From WS-2 sp036507005 (GTDB lineage Bacteria > Eisenbacteria > RBG-16-71-46), in the NCBI GenBank assembly GCA_036507005.1, contig DASXQT010000072.1:62001-126000 (forward strand): a DNA stretch of 64,000 nt, in the 5' to 3' direction. A program made the translations under genes and the position numbers. How positions within the stretch are numbered: the stretch's first letter is position 1; each line of letters begins with the position of its first letter. Shown piece after piece: positions 45,973-55,220 of this stretch. Under the pieces are notes generated by a model. It was not told where the DNA came from and did no database searches. It saw nothing but the letters and a program-made list of their open reading frames with translations.

Positions 45973-47576
45973 CCCGCACGCTCGCGGTGCGAGCGCGGGT
46001 CGAGCCGCGTCCCGAGCCCCGTTTCGCGCGGCTGTTCGATCCGCTCACCCACGACCTCGTGCATCGCGGGCCGCTGTCGCGCGAGCGCTTCGCGACCGCC
46101 TGGAGCGACACCGGCGCGCTCACGCGGCTGGCCGAGGCCAAGCGGGCGCCGCTGCCTTCCACCCTGGCGCGAGAGCTGGGCGAGCACCATCGGCGGCTCG
46201 GCGCTTCCGCCGCCTCGCTCGCGGCGCTCGACCGCCTCGCGCGCGGCGAAGCGGTGTGCGCGATCGCGGGCCAGCAGCCTGCGCCGCTCGGCGGGCCGCT
46301 CTACTCGATCCACAAGATCGCGAGCACCGTCGGCATCGCGCGCGCCTTCGCGGCGCGCACCGGCCACCCGTGCGTGCCGGTGTTCTGGATGCACGGGGAG
46401 GACTCGGACTTCGACGAGATCCGATCGGCCTGGGTCGCCGACGCCGCGCTCACCCAGCAGGAGCTGTCGCTTCCCGCCGCCGCGCACGTGGATGGCGGGC
46501 TGGTGGGCAGCATCGACGTCGCCCCGCTCGCGGCACTCGAGGAGGAGGCGGCGCGCCGCTGGGAGGCGCTCCCCGCCGCCTCCGAGGCGCTCGCCGTGCT
46601 GGCGCGCTCGCGCGCCGCGGCGCGCGATCTCGGCGAGGCGCAGGTGGCGCTTGCGCTCGCGCTCTTCGGCGAGGCGGGGCTGGTGGTGGTGGATCCGCGC
46701 CTGCCTGCGTTCCGCGCCGCGGCCCGCGGCGTCATCGAGCGCTACCTGGTGCGCGCCGAGGCGCTTTCGGCGGCCGCGCGCGCGGCTGGCGAGACGCTCG
46801 AGCGCGGGCTCGGCCGGCGCCCGCTCGCGGATGCGGCGCTTGAGTCGTTCGTGTTCGCGATCGAGGACGGCCGGCGCCGCAAGGTGACGCCCGCCGAGGC
46901 GCGCGGCGCGGGCACCCTGTCCCCGAGCGTGGCGCTGCGACCGGTGGTGCAGGACGGCGTGCTGCCCACGGTGGCCATGGCCTGCGGGCCGGGCGAGCTC
47001 GCCTATCTGGCCCAGCTGGCCGAGATCTACGCCGGACTCGAGGTGCGGGCCGCGTGCCCGGTGCCGCGGCTCTCCGCCACGTGGCTGCCGCCGCCGGCGG
47101 TCGAGATGCTCGAGGCGACCGGCGCCGATCCCTGGGAGCTCGTGACCGCCGCGGACCAGGTGCTCAAGGCGCACGCCGAGAAGCAGGTGCCCGAGGACGC
47201 GCGCGCCGCGCTCGAGCAGGCGCGGAGCGAGGCCCTGGCCGGCCTCGAGCGCTTCGCCGCCGCGAGCCGCCGGGTGGACGCGAGCCTGCCGCAGATGGTG
47301 GAGTCGGCGCGCGCCAAGGTGGACTTCCAGTTCGCACGGCTCCACGAGGGCCTGGCCGGCAAGGTGCGGCACCAGCTCGAGCGCCGGAACCCGGAGTGGC
47401 TGCGCGTGCGCTACTACCTGATGCCGGGTGACCGGCTGCAGGAGCGCAGGCTCGCCTCGCTCGAGCCGGTGGCGTACCGCGGGGCGGCCGTCGCGCTCGA
47501 GCTCGCCGACCTGGGCGCCGAGCACGCCGAGCGCCTGGCGGGCGGCGCGCACGAGCACGTGGTCGCGGAGCTGTGA
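45969..47576 (+). CDS. bshC: Bacillithiol synthesis cysteine-adding enzyme BshC
   Basis: About 535 residues. BshC is thought to add cysteine to glucosaminyl-malate, the last step of bacillithiol synthesis. Family features: CAIAGQQPAPLGGPLYSIHK (about 97-116), PVFWMHGEDSDFDEI (about 136-150), LSPSVALRPVVQDGVLPTVA and the coiled C-terminal region with the terminal dimer helix. The N-terminal frame is open further, but 45852 is the -35 box and 45966/45969 (GTG GTG) give the family's usual length (about 540). It is the first of bshC-bshB1-bshA. Confidence 0.9.
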   Translation: MTRTLAVRARVEPRPEPRFARLFDPLTHDLVHRGPLSRERFATAWSDTGALTRLAEAKRAPLPSTLARELGEHHRRLGASAASLAALDRLARGEAVCAIAGQQPAPLGGPLYSIHKIASTVGIARAFAARTGHPCVPVFWMHGEDSDFDEIRSAWVADAALTQQELSLPAAAHVDGGLVGSIDVAPLAALEEEAARRWEALPAASEALAVLARSRAAARDLGEAQVALALALFGEAGLVVVDPRLPAFRAAARGVIERYLVRAEALSAAARAAGETLERGLGRRPLADAALESFVFAIEDGRRRKVTPAEARGAGTLSPSVALRPVVQDGVLPTVAMACGPGELAYLAQLAEIYAGLEVRAACPVPRLSATWLPPPAVEMLEATGADPWELVTAADQVLKAHAEKQVPEDARAALEQARSEALAGLERFAAASRRVDASLPQMVESARAKVDFQFARLHEGLAGKVRHQLERRNPEWLRVRYYLMPGDRLQERRLASLEPVAYRGAAVALELADLGAEHAERLAGGAHEHVVAEL

Positions 47577-48301
47577 TGGCGCTCGACGCCCTGTTCTTCG
47601 GAGCCCATCCCGACGACGTGGAGCTTTCGAGCGGCGGGCTCGCGGCGCTGCTCGCCTCCCACGGCCACGCGGTGGGGATCGCGGACCTCACCCGCGGCGA
47701 GGCCGCGAGCCGCGGCACGCCCGAGACGCGCGCCGCGGAGGCGGCCGCGGCGGCCCGGCATCTCGGCGTGGCGGAGCGCGTGAACCTCGGGCTGCCCGAT
47801 CTCGGCATCGACCGCTCCGACCCACGCCAGCTCCGCGCGGTGGTGGGCGCGCTGCGGGCGCACCGCCCGCGCCTCGTGATCGCTCCGTACCACGACGACC
47901 CTCATCCGGACCACGTCGAGGCCTCGCACCTGATCGCGCGCGCCTGCTACGTCTCGGGCCTCGCGCGCTACGACGCCCCGGGCGAGCGCCATCGCCCGGC
48001 GCGCGTGCTGTTCGCGCTCTACCGCAGCGCGCGGCCGCCGCATCTCGTGGTCGACGTGAGCGCGGCGTGGGAGCGGCGCGCCCAGGCGGTCGCGGCGCAC
48101 GCGAGCCAGCTCGGCCCCGGCGGCGGCGCGCCCGCGACCTACCTCACGCATCCCGAATTCCTCGCCGAGGTCGAGGCCCGCGCCCGGAGCTTCGGGGCGC
48201 TGATCGGGGCGCGCTTCGGCGAGGGCTACCGGCTGCGCGGGCCGGTCGCGATCGAGGACGCCCGCGTCCTGCTCGGCGCTGCGGCGGGGGCGGCGTGGTG
48301 A
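47576..48301 (+). CDS. bshB1: Bacillithiol deacetylase BshB1
   Basis: A 241-residue zinc deacetylase of the LmbE/PIG-L family that removes acetyl from GlcNAc-malate to give GlcN-malate. The zinc motif FFGAHPDDVELSSGG (about 7-21, AHPDD) and the second site PYHDDPHPDHVEAS (about 103-116) are intact; LTRGEAASRGTPETR is typical of the BshB1 subgroup. ATG 47576 overlaps the bshC stop (TGATG). Neighbours encode the other two steps, which supports the specific name over a general PIG-L deacetylase. Confidence 0.93.
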   Translation: MALDALFFGAHPDDVELSSGGLAALLASHGHAVGIADLTRGEAASRGTPETRAAEAAAAARHLGVAERVNLGLPDLGIDRSDPRQLRAVVGALRAHRPRLVIAPYHDDPHPDHVEASHLIARACYVSGLARYDAPGERHRPARVLFALYRSARPPHLVVDVSAAWERRAQAVAAHASQLGPGGGAPATYLTHPEFLAEVEARARSFGALIGARFGEGYRLRGPVAIEDARVLLGAAAGAAW

Positions 48302-49509
48302 CCGCGGCGCGCAGGCAGCGGGCGGGCGAGGGGCGCCGGCGGCCGCGTGCGCGGAGCACTCCGCGCGCGACACCCGAGGCCGCGAAGCCCGGCCCGAAGC
48401 GCCGCATCGGGATCACCTGCTACTCGCACTTCGGCGGGAGCGGCGTGGTCGCGACCGAGCTCGGCCTGGCACTCGCGCGCCGCGGCTTCGAGGTGCACTT
48501 CATCGCCAGCCGGCTGCCGTTCCGGCTGCGGACCTTCGAGTCGAACATCTACTTCCACGAGGTGGTGCCCGCGGCCTACCCGGTGTTCGAGCAGACGCCC
48601 TACAACCTGGCACTCTCCACCAAGATGGTGGAGGTGGTGGAGAACTACGACCTCGACGTGCTCCACGTGCACTACGCCATGCCGTTCGCGGCCAGCGCGT
48701 ACCTCGCCCGCCAGCTCCTGCTGCCGCGCCAGCTCGGCGTCGTGACCACGCTGCACGGCACCGACATCACGGTGGTGGGGGTGGAGCCTTCGTACTTCCG
48801 GATCACCCAGTTCAGCATCCAGTCGAGCGACCGCGTGACCGCCGTGAGCCGCTTCCTCAAGGACCGCACCGAGGAGACCTTCGCGATCACCCGCCCGATC
48901 GAGGTGGTCTACAACTTCGTGGACCCCGAGGTGTTCGCGCCGCGCCGGAAAACCAGCCTGAGGCTCGCCCCGCCTCAGTCGCGGGTCCTGATGCACGCCT
49001 CCAACTTCCGTCCGGTCAAGAACATACCGACCGTGATTCAAGTGTTCGCCGAGGTCAGGAAGCGGATTCCGCTCAAGCTGGTGATGGTGGGGGACGGCCC
49101 GGAGAAGGCCGCCGCCGAGCACCGGGTGCGCGAGCTGGGCGCGGAGCGCGAGGTGCTCTTCCTCGGCAACCAGGATTGTATGGAGGAGCTGCTCCCGCTG
49201 GCCGATGTTTTCCTGTTGCCGAGCTCCTCCGAGAGCTTCGGGCTGGCCGCGCTCGAGGCCATGAGCGCCGAGGTGCCGGTGGTGGCCTCCAACGCCGGGG
49301 GCCTGCCCGAGGTGATCGAGCACGGCGTGACCGGCTATCTTCACGACTCGGGACACACCGATGGATTCGTGGCCTCGGTGCTCCGCCTGCTCACGAACGA
49401 GACGCTGCGCCGCGGCATGGGGCGCCGCGCCCGGAAGGTGGCGCGCGAGCGCTTCAACGTGGACGACATGGTGAGCCGCTACGTCAAGGTCTACGATTCT
49501 CTGCGGTAG
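48298..49509 (+). CDS. bshA: Bacillithiol glycosyltransferase BshA
   Basis: A 403-residue GT4 enzyme that joins GlcNAc from UDP-GlcNAc to L-malate, the first step of bacillithiol synthesis. The BshA start IGITCYSHFGGSGVVATELG (about 38-57) and FIASRLPFRL are diagnostic. The C-terminal domain has SNFRPVKNIPTVIQVF and SSSESFGLAALEAMSAEVPV, with the EX7E motif. A basic, Arg-rich stretch of about 35 residues precedes the domain. GTG 48298 overlaps the bshB1 stop. All three steps are encoded in one operon in the order C-B-A. Confidence 0.94.
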   Translation: MTAARRQRAGEGRRRPRARSTPRATPEAAKPGPKRRIGITCYSHFGGSGVVATELGLALARRGFEVHFIASRLPFRLRTFESNIYFHEVVPAAYPVFEQTPYNLALSTKMVEVVENYDLDVLHVHYAMPFAASAYLARQLLLPRQLGVVTTLHGTDITVVGVEPSYFRITQFSIQSSDRVTAVSRFLKDRTEETFAITRPIEVVYNFVDPEVFAPRRKTSLRLAPPQSRVLMHASNFRPVKNIPTVIQVFAEVRKRIPLKLVMVGDGPEKAAAEHRVRELGAEREVLFLGNQDCMEELLPLADVFLLPSSSESFGLAALEAMSAEVPVVASNAGGLPEVIEHGVTGYLHDSGHTDGFVASVLRLLTNETLRRGMGRRARKVARERFNVDDMVSRYVKVYDSLR

Positions 49510-49513
49510 CGAC

Positions 49514-50593
49514 ATGCTGGGAAAGAAGCGGCGCCTGGCGCTGCTCGCCGAAGCCCGGTTCACGCCGTACGACGCCAAGACCGCGGTCGGCGTCCTGCGC
49601 TACCGGCCCGAGCAGGTGGCGGCGGTGATCGACTCGACCCGGGCGGGAAGCACGGCGGGCGAGTGCGTGGACGTGGGGGGGACGATCCCGGTGGTGGAAG
49701 ACGTCGCGGCGGCCGCGGCCCGCGGCGCGGACGGCCTGGCGATCGGGATCGCGCCCCAGGGCGGCGGCCTGCCCGAAGCGTGGCGCGCGGCGGTGCGGGA
49801 CGCGATCGCGCGCGGCTGGGACGTGCTCTCCGGCCTGCACGTCTTCCTCGCCGACGATCCCGAGCTGGCCGCGGCCGCCGCCGAGAGCGGCGCGCGCCTC
49901 CTCGACCTGCGCCGCCCGCCGGCGCGGCGCACCGTGGCGGCGGCCCGCGCCGCCCACGTGGACGCGCTGGTGGTGCTGACCGTGGGCAGCGACTGCAACG
50001 TGGGCAAGATGACCGCGGCCCTCGAGCTCACCCGCGCGCTCGGGGAGAACGGCGCCCGCGCCGCCTTCGTCGCCACCGGGCAGACCGGCATCCTGATCGC
50101 CGACCGCGGCGTGGCGGTGGACGCGGTGGTGTCGGACTTCGCCGCCGGCGCGGTCGAGACCGAGGTGCTGGAGGCGGCCCGCGAGGCGGAGGTGGTGGTG
50201 GTCGAGGGCCAGGGCTCGCTGCACCATCCCGGCTACTCGGGCGTCACGCTCTCGCTGCTCGCCGGCTCCTGCCCGCGGGCGCTGGTGCTGTGCCACGCGG
50301 CGGGCCGCGACGCGATCCGCACGGCGGAGGGCGCGGGGCGCGAGATCCCGATCCCGCCGCTCCGCGAGCTCAAGCGCGCCTACGAGAGCGCCGCGGCGTG
50401 GGTGCGGAAGGCGGAGGTGGTGGGCGTGGCGCTCAACACGCTCGGCCTGGACGAGCGCGCGGCGCGCGCGGCGTGCGACTCGGCCGCGCGCGAGCTCGGG
50501 GTTCCCGCCACCGATCCGGTGCGCTTCGGCGCCGGCCCGCTCGCCCGGGCGGTGCTCGCGCTGCGAGGGAGGGCCCTTGCGCCTCCGGCATGA
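49514..50593 (+). CDS. dgcN: DUF1611 / DgcN-type P-loop protein
   Basis: A 359-residue cytosolic protein of the DUF1611 family. Members called DgcN act as D-glutamate N-acetyltransferases, paired with the racemase DgcA. The N-terminal part has RRLALLAEARFTPYDAKTA. A P-loop-like VGSDCNVGKMTAALELTRAL lies at about 157-176. VVVEGQGSLHHPGYSGVTLS follows at about 229-248. The partner gene at 50577 encodes a dipeptide epimerase/DgcA-like enzyme and overlaps this one by 17 bases. The pairing supports D-glutamate or murein-peptide recycling. It follows bshA by four bases. Confidence 0.85.
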   Translation: MLGKKRRLALLAEARFTPYDAKTAVGVLRYRPEQVAAVIDSTRAGSTAGECVDVGGTIPVVEDVAAAAARGADGLAIGIAPQGGGLPEAWRAAVRDAIARGWDVLSGLHVFLADDPELAAAAAESGARLLDLRRPPARRTVAAARAAHVDALVVLTVGSDCNVGKMTAALELTRALGENGARAAFVATGQTGILIADRGVAVDAVVSDFAAGAVETEVLEAAREAEVVVVEGQGSLHHPGYSGVTLSLLAGSCPRALVLCHAAGRDAIRTAEGAGREIPIPPLRELKRAYESAAAWVRKAEVVGVALNTLGLDERAARAACDSAARELGVPATDPVRFGAGPLARAVLALRGRALAPPA

Positions 50594-51602
50594 GAAGCTG
50601 CCGCTCACGACGGCGTTCGAGTTCCGCATCTCGGTCGGCGCCTCCAGCGCTCACGAGAACACCCTGGTGCGGATCGAGCACGAGGGTGTGGAGGGGCTGG
50701 GCGAGGCCTCGCCCTCCCATTACTACGGCGAGAACCAGCGCCTGGTGGAGGCGGCGCTCGACACCTGGGCGCCGCACCTCGGGGACGACCCGTGGGCGCT
50801 CGAGGCCATCGAGCGCCGGCTCGACGGCGTGCTGCGCGGGCACGGCGCGGCCCACGCCGCGCTCGAGATGGCGCTCCACGACTGGATCGGCAAGCGCCTC
50901 GGGCTGCCGCTGTGGAAGCTCTTCGGGCTCGACCCCGCGACCACGCCGCTCTCGTGCGTGACCCTGGGGCTCGCCTCGCCCGAGGAGATGGAGCGGAAGC
51001 TCGAGACCGTGATCGACTTCCCGCGCATCAAGGTCAAGCTCGGCGCTCCCGGCGACGTGGAGAACCTGAAGCGCATCCGCGCGCGCTACCGCGGCATGCT
51101 CCAGGTGGACGCCAACACCGCCTGGCGCCCGGCGGACGCGGTGCGCGTGCTGCGCGAGATCGAGCCGCTCGGGATCGAGCTGGTCGAGCAGCCGGTGGCG
51201 CGCGAGGACCTGGACGGGCTCGCCTGGGTGCGCGCGCGCAGCGGCATCCCGGTGTTCGCGGACGAGAGCTGCCACCGCGTGCGCGACCTCGGCAACCTCG
51301 CCGGGCGCGTGGACGGCGTGAACCTCAAGCTCATGAAGACCGGGGGGATCGCCGAGATGCGGCGCATGATCCACGCGGCGCGCTCCCTCGGGCTCAAGGT
51401 GATGCTGGGGTCGATGGTGGAGTCGAGCCTGGCGCTGAGCGCGGCGGCCCAGCTCGCGCCGCTCGCCGACTACCTGGATCTCGACGGCCACTGGCTGCTC
51501 GGGCACGACCCGTTCGACGGCGCGCCGCGCGAGCGCGGCGTGATCACGCTCTCGGACCGGCCCGGCCTGGGCGTGGTCCCGGCGGCGGGGAGAGCGGGAT
51601 GA
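50577..51602 (+). CDS. dgcA: Dipeptide epimerase / DgcA-like enolase-superfamily racemase
   Basis: A 341-residue TIM-barrel enzyme of the muconate-lactonizing subgroup. Such enzymes epimerise L-Ala-D/L-Glu, or N-acetyl-D-Glu in DgcA. Catalytic Lys pair: RIKVKLG (about 145-151). Metal ligands: LQVDANTAW (Asp), IELVEQPV (Glu) and PVFADES (Asp). The second acid/base Lys is in VNLKLMKTGGI. Start TTG 50577 gives the family start RLRHEKLPL and has GAGGGAGG just upstream; the ATG at 50590 is out of frame. Confidence 0.9.
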   Translation: MRLRHEKLPLTTAFEFRISVGASSAHENTLVRIEHEGVEGLGEASPSHYYGENQRLVEAALDTWAPHLGDDPWALEAIERRLDGVLRGHGAAHAALEMALHDWIGKRLGLPLWKLFGLDPATTPLSCVTLGLASPEEMERKLETVIDFPRIKVKLGAPGDVENLKRIRARYRGMLQVDANTAWRPADAVRVLREIEPLGIELVEQPVAREDLDGLAWVRARSGIPVFADESCHRVRDLGNLAGRVDGVNLKLMKTGGIAEMRRMIHAARSLGLKVMLGSMVESSLALSAAAQLAPLADYLDLDGHWLLGHDPFDGAPRERGVITLSDRPGLGVVPAAGRAG

Positions 51603-53029
51603 GCCCGCGGCTGCGAATCTACGTGGCGCTCGTGATGGTGGCCGCGGCCGTGCTGCTCGCCCTCTCGGTGCCGCGCGATCTCGCGGTCCGCTGGCCCCAC
51701 TACCTGGCGTGGGTGCTGGTGTGCCTCCTGTGCGAGAGCCTGTGGGTCAACACGCTCTCGGGCGCGGGCACGCTCTCGATGGCCTCGACCGCGAACCTCG
51801 CGACCGCGATCCTGTGGGGCCCGGGGCCGGCGATGTGGATCACGGCCACGAGCAGCCTGATCGCGGAGCTGCTGGTGCAGCGCAAGCCCTGGGTGCGGGC
51901 CGGCTTCAACGCGGCGCAGATCACGATCACGCTGTGGGTGGCCTGCGCCCTGTTCGCTTCGCTCGGCGGCCCGGCCGGCGGGCTCGAGTCGCTCGGCGCG
52001 CCCGCCCACCCGGCGCGCGCGGCGCTCGCGCTCGCGCTCCCGCTGGTCACCCTGTTCGCGGGCTACCTGCTGGTCAACCGGGCGCTGGTGGCGGTGGCGG
52101 TCGCCTGGTCCACCGACCGCCGCTGGCTCACGACGCTGCGCCAGGACTACTTCTACGCCGAGCGCCTGCTCGACGACGCGGCCGCCTTCCTCATGAGCCC
52201 GCTGATGGTGATCTCGTTCCTGGCCGTGGACTACGTGGGGCTCGTGCTCTTCTACGCCCCGCTCCGCATGATTCGCGAGTCCACCCGCCGCCAGGCCGAG
52301 ATCCGCCGCGCCCAGCAGCAGCTCATCCACAGCGAGCGCATGGCGGCCAAGGGCGAGATGGCGGCCGAGATCGCGCACGAGGTGCGCAACCTGCTGGCCA
52401 CGATCAGCGCGCGCGCCCAGATGCTGGTGCGCGACGCCGAGCGCAGCTTCTTCGACCACGTCCCGCACCACGCCGAGATCGTGCTCGAGCAGGCCGGGCA
52501 CATGGAGGCGCTGGCGCGCGGCCTGGTGGACTTCACGCGCGCCGAGCTCTCGATCGAGAGCGTGGACCTGAACCGCCTGGTCGAGCGCACGGTCGAGTTG
52601 GTGCGCACCCAGAGCCGCTTCGAGGGCGTGGAGTGGGAGATGAGCCTGGCGGAGCCCGTCCCCGAGCTGATGGGCGATCCCGGCCAGCTCCAGCAGGTGA
52701 TGATCAACCTGTTCCTGAACGCGGCCGACGCGCTCCACGAGCGCGCGAACGGGCGCAGGGTGATCCGGGTGACCAGCGCCTGGGACGAGAGCGCCCGGCA
52801 GGTGAGTCTCTCGGTCGCCGACACCGGGCCCGGCATCCCGGCCGGCGACCTGGGCCGGATCTTCGAGCCGAGATTCACCACCAAGCGCAGCGGGCACGGC
52901 TTCGGGCTCTCGACCTCGTACCGCATCATCACGAACCACGGCGGGCGCATCGTGGCCGAGAGCCCGCCGGGGGAGGGGGCGACGTTCACGCTCACGCTGC
53001 CGCAGGGCCGACCCGGGGGCCGGAGCTGA
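51599..53029 (+). CDS. Orphan membrane sensor histidine kinase
   Basis: A 476-residue kinase. The first 220 residues hold six or seven membrane helices, which sense or anchor (YLAWVLVCLLCESLWVNTLS, later MWITATSSLIAELLV), similar to membrane-sensor domains of the MASE type. The HisKA box is AAEIAHEVRNLLATISARAQ, with His near 259; the usual Asn-Pro after the His is Asn-Leu. The ATPase domain has NLFLNAADAL (N box), ADTGPGIP (G1) and FTTKRSGHGFGLS (F/G2). No response regulator is adjacent. The ATG overlaps the dgcA stop. Confidence 0.92.
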   Translation: MSPRLRIYVALVMVAAAVLLALSVPRDLAVRWPHYLAWVLVCLLCESLWVNTLSGAGTLSMASTANLATAILWGPGPAMWITATSSLIAELLVQRKPWVRAGFNAAQITITLWVACALFASLGGPAGGLESLGAPAHPARAALALALPLVTLFAGYLLVNRALVAVAVAWSTDRRWLTTLRQDYFYAERLLDDAAAFLMSPLMVISFLAVDYVGLVLFYAPLRMIRESTRRQAEIRRAQQQLIHSERMAAKGEMAAEIAHEVRNLLATISARAQMLVRDAERSFFDHVPHHAEIVLEQAGHMEALARGLVDFTRAELSIESVDLNRLVERTVELVRTQSRFEGVEWEMSLAEPVPELMGDPGQLQQVMINLFLNAADALHERANGRRVIRVTSAWDESARQVSLSVADTGPGIPAGDLGRIFEPRFTTKRSGHGFGLSTSYRIITNHGGRIVAESPPGEGATFTLTLPQGRPGGRS

Positions 53030-53049
53030 CGCGCCGGGAGCCGGAGGGC

Positions 53050-53979
53050 GTGGCGACGGCCGGACGCCGCGCCGTGGTCGCGCGGGTGGACTTCGGCTCC
53101 GCGCTGCTTGCGGCCGCGGGCGGCGTCATGGTCGAGGCCACGGTGCGCGGCCGGCTCATGGGCCCGCGCAAGGCGCTGGGGAACGCCCTGGTGGTGGGGG
53201 ACGTGGCGCACTGGGTCGAGGACCACGGGCGGGCGGTGGTGAGCGGCGTGGAGCCGCGGCGAAACGCCTTCAGCCGGCGCGGCGCCGGCGAGCGCGTCGA
53301 GGAGCAGGTGGTGGCGGCGAACCTGGATCAGGTGGTGGTGGTGGCGTCGGTCACGGACCCGCCGTTCCGCGCGGGCCTGGTGGACCGCATGCTGTGCCAG
53401 GCCGAGCACGCGGGCATCCCGGCGCGCCTGGCGCTCAACAAGTGCGACCTCGTGCCGGAGCGCGAGTCGCAGGGCCTGCTCGTGGACTACGAGCGCGCCG
53501 GCTACGCGGCGCACGCGCTCAGCGCCCGCACCGGCCAGGGCGTGGAGGCGCTGCGTGACGGGTGCCGCGGGCGGCGCAGCCTGTTCGCCGGGCACTCGGG
53601 CGTGGGCAAGAGCACGCTCCTGAACGCGCTCGCGCCCGGCATCGAGCTCGCCGAGGGCCGCGTGAACCCCGTGACCGGCAAGGGACGGCACACCACGTCC
53701 GCCGCCTGGCTGCTCGCGCCCGAGCCCGACCTCGAGCTGATCGACACCCCCGGCATCCGCGCCTTCGGGCTGTGGGGGATCGGGCCGCGCGACCTGGACC
53801 AGGCTTACCCGGAGTTCCGCCCCTTCCTCGGCGGGTGCCGGTTCAACGACTGCCGGCACCAGTCGGAGCCGGGCTGCGCGGTGCGCGCGGCCGTGGAGGA
53901 GGGGCAGGTGTCGGCGCGCCGCTGGGAGTCGTACCGCAAGCTCAGGTCCGAGCTGGAGCGCGAGGCGGCGCGGCTGTGA
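53050..53979 (+). CDS. rsgA: Ribosome small-subunit GTPase RsgA
   Basis: A 309-residue circularly permuted GTPase that checks late 30S maturation. The order is OB-fold (about 10-75), then G4 LALNKCDLVP (near 127-136), G1 FAGHSGVGKSTLLNAL (about 178-193), G3 LIDTPGIRAF (about 229-238) and a C-terminal zinc finger CRFNDCRHQSEPGCAV with three Cys and a His. This permuted order is diagnostic. The GTG at 53050 is the only sensible start after the kinase stop. It ends overlapping threonine synthase (GTGA). Confidence 0.95.
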   Translation: MATAGRRAVVARVDFGSALLAAAGGVMVEATVRGRLMGPRKALGNALVVGDVAHWVEDHGRAVVSGVEPRRNAFSRRGAGERVEEQVVAANLDQVVVVASVTDPPFRAGLVDRMLCQAEHAGIPARLALNKCDLVPERESQGLLVDYERAGYAAHALSARTGQGVEALRDGCRGRRSLFAGHSGVGKSTLLNALAPGIELAEGRVNPVTGKGRHTTSAAWLLAPEPDLELIDTPGIRAFGLWGIGPRDLDQAYPEFRPFLGGCRFNDCRHQSEPGCAVRAAVEEGQVSARRWESYRKLRSELEREAARL

Positions 53980-55220
53980 GCGAGCGCTCGCCGTTCAATC
54001 CGAATCTCCTGGCGCTCGAGTGCCCGGCGTGCGGCGCCTCGTGCGACCTCGCTTTTCCGCGCGGCGTGTGCCCGGCCTGCGGGCAGCCGCTGGTGGCGCG
54101 CTACGACCTCGCGCGCATCGGCCGCGACCTCGCGCGCCAGGACCTGGGCCGCGACGGCACCGGCCTGTGGCGCTACCGCGCGGTGCTGCCGTTCGCGCCC
54201 GGCTTCGAGGGCGTGAGGCTCGGCGAGGGCGGGACGCCGCTGCTTCCCCTCCCGCGCCTCGCGCGCGAGGTCGGGGTTGCGGAGCTGTGGCTCAAGGAGG
54301 AGTCTCCGAACCCCACGCACTCCTTCAAGGCCCGCGGCTTGGCGCTGGCCGTGAGCGGCGCGCGGGCGTGGGGGATCGAGGCCATCGCGCTGCCCTCGGC
54401 GGGCAACGCCGGCAGCGCCGCCGCGGCCTACGCCGCGGCCGCCGGGATGCGCTGCCGCATCACCGTGCCGCGCGACACGCCGCGGGCGTTCGTGATCGAG
54501 CAGCGTGCACTGGGCGCGGAGGTGAAGCTCGTGCCCGGGACCATCTCCGAGGCGGGCAAGACGCTGGTCTCGTGGGCGCCGGCGCCGCGGTGGTGGAACG
54601 TCGCGACCTTCAAGGAGCCGTTCCGCCTCGAGGGCAAGAAGACCCTGGGCTACGAGATCGCGGAGCAGCTCGGGTGGCGCCTGCCGGAAGCGATCTTCTA
54701 TCCTACGGGTGGCGGGACCGGCCTGGTCGGCATGGCGCGCGCATTCGCCGAGATGAAGGCGCTGGGCTGGGTGCACGATCCCCTGCCGCGGCTCATCGCG
54801 GTACAATCCAGCGGCTGTGCGCCGGTGGTGCGCGCGTTCGAGCGCGGCGACGAGCGCGCAACGCCGTGGGCGGACGCCGCGACCCTGGCGAGCGGGCTGC
54901 GCGTTCCCGCGCCGTTCGCGGACCGTTTGATCCTGCGCTCGATCCGCGAGAGCGGGGGCACGGCGGTGGCGGTGAGCGAGGAGGACATGCTGCTTTCGAT
55001 GGCGGACCTGACGCGCGAGGCGGGCTGCTTCGCCTGCCCCGAGGGCGGGGCCACGCTCGCGGCGCTGCGGAAGCTGCGCGCCGAGGGCGGGGTCCGGGGG
55101 TCGGAGCGGGTGGTGATCTACAACACCGGGAGCGGGCTCAAGTACCTGGAGGCGTGGCGCGCATCCTTCGCCGCCGCCCGCACGCGCGGGCGCGAGCGGG
55201 CTCGGGGGGCGGCGCGATGA
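53976..55220 (+). CDS. thrC: Threonine synthase
   Basis: A 414-residue pyridoxal-phosphate enzyme that makes threonine from O-phosphohomoserine. An N-terminal zinc ribbon, ECPACGASCDLAFPRGVCPA (about 15-34), continues with CG. The PLP Lys lies in NPTHSFKARGLA (about 109-120). Other marks are LPSAGNAGSAAAAYAAAAGM, the PLP-phosphate loop FYPTGGGTGLVGM and YNTGSGLKYLEA at the end. These match threonine synthase of the plant/archaeal type. Diaminopropionate lyase or another fold-type II enzyme is less likely. The GTG overlaps rsgA; no other Thr genes are near. Confidence 0.87.
   Translation: MSERSPFNPNLLALECPACGASCDLAFPRGVCPACGQPLVARYDLARIGRDLARQDLGRDGTGLWRYRAVLPFAPGFEGVRLGEGGTPLLPLPRLAREVGVAELWLKEESPNPTHSFKARGLALAVSGARAWGIEAIALPSAGNAGSAAAAYAAAAGMRCRITVPRDTPRAFVIEQRALGAEVKLVPGTISEAGKTLVSWAPAPRWWNVATFKEPFRLEGKKTLGYEIAEQLGWRLPEAIFYPTGGGTGLVGMARAFAEMKALGWVHDPLPRLIAVQSSGCAPVVRAFERGDERATPWADAATLASGLRVPAPFADRLILRSIRESGGTAVAVSEEDMLLSMADLTREAGCFACPEGGATLAALRKLRAEGGVRGSERVVIYNTGSGLKYLEAWRASFAAARTRGRERARGAAR

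Noticed and set aside
50590..50592. ATG as start of dgcA
   Set aside because: It is out of frame with the enolase-family sequence; TTG 50577 with an upstream GAGGGAGG is in frame.
51599..53029. Classical two-component pair
   Set aside because: Neither neighbour is a response regulator (upstream a racemase, downstream RsgA), so the kinase is treated as an orphan.
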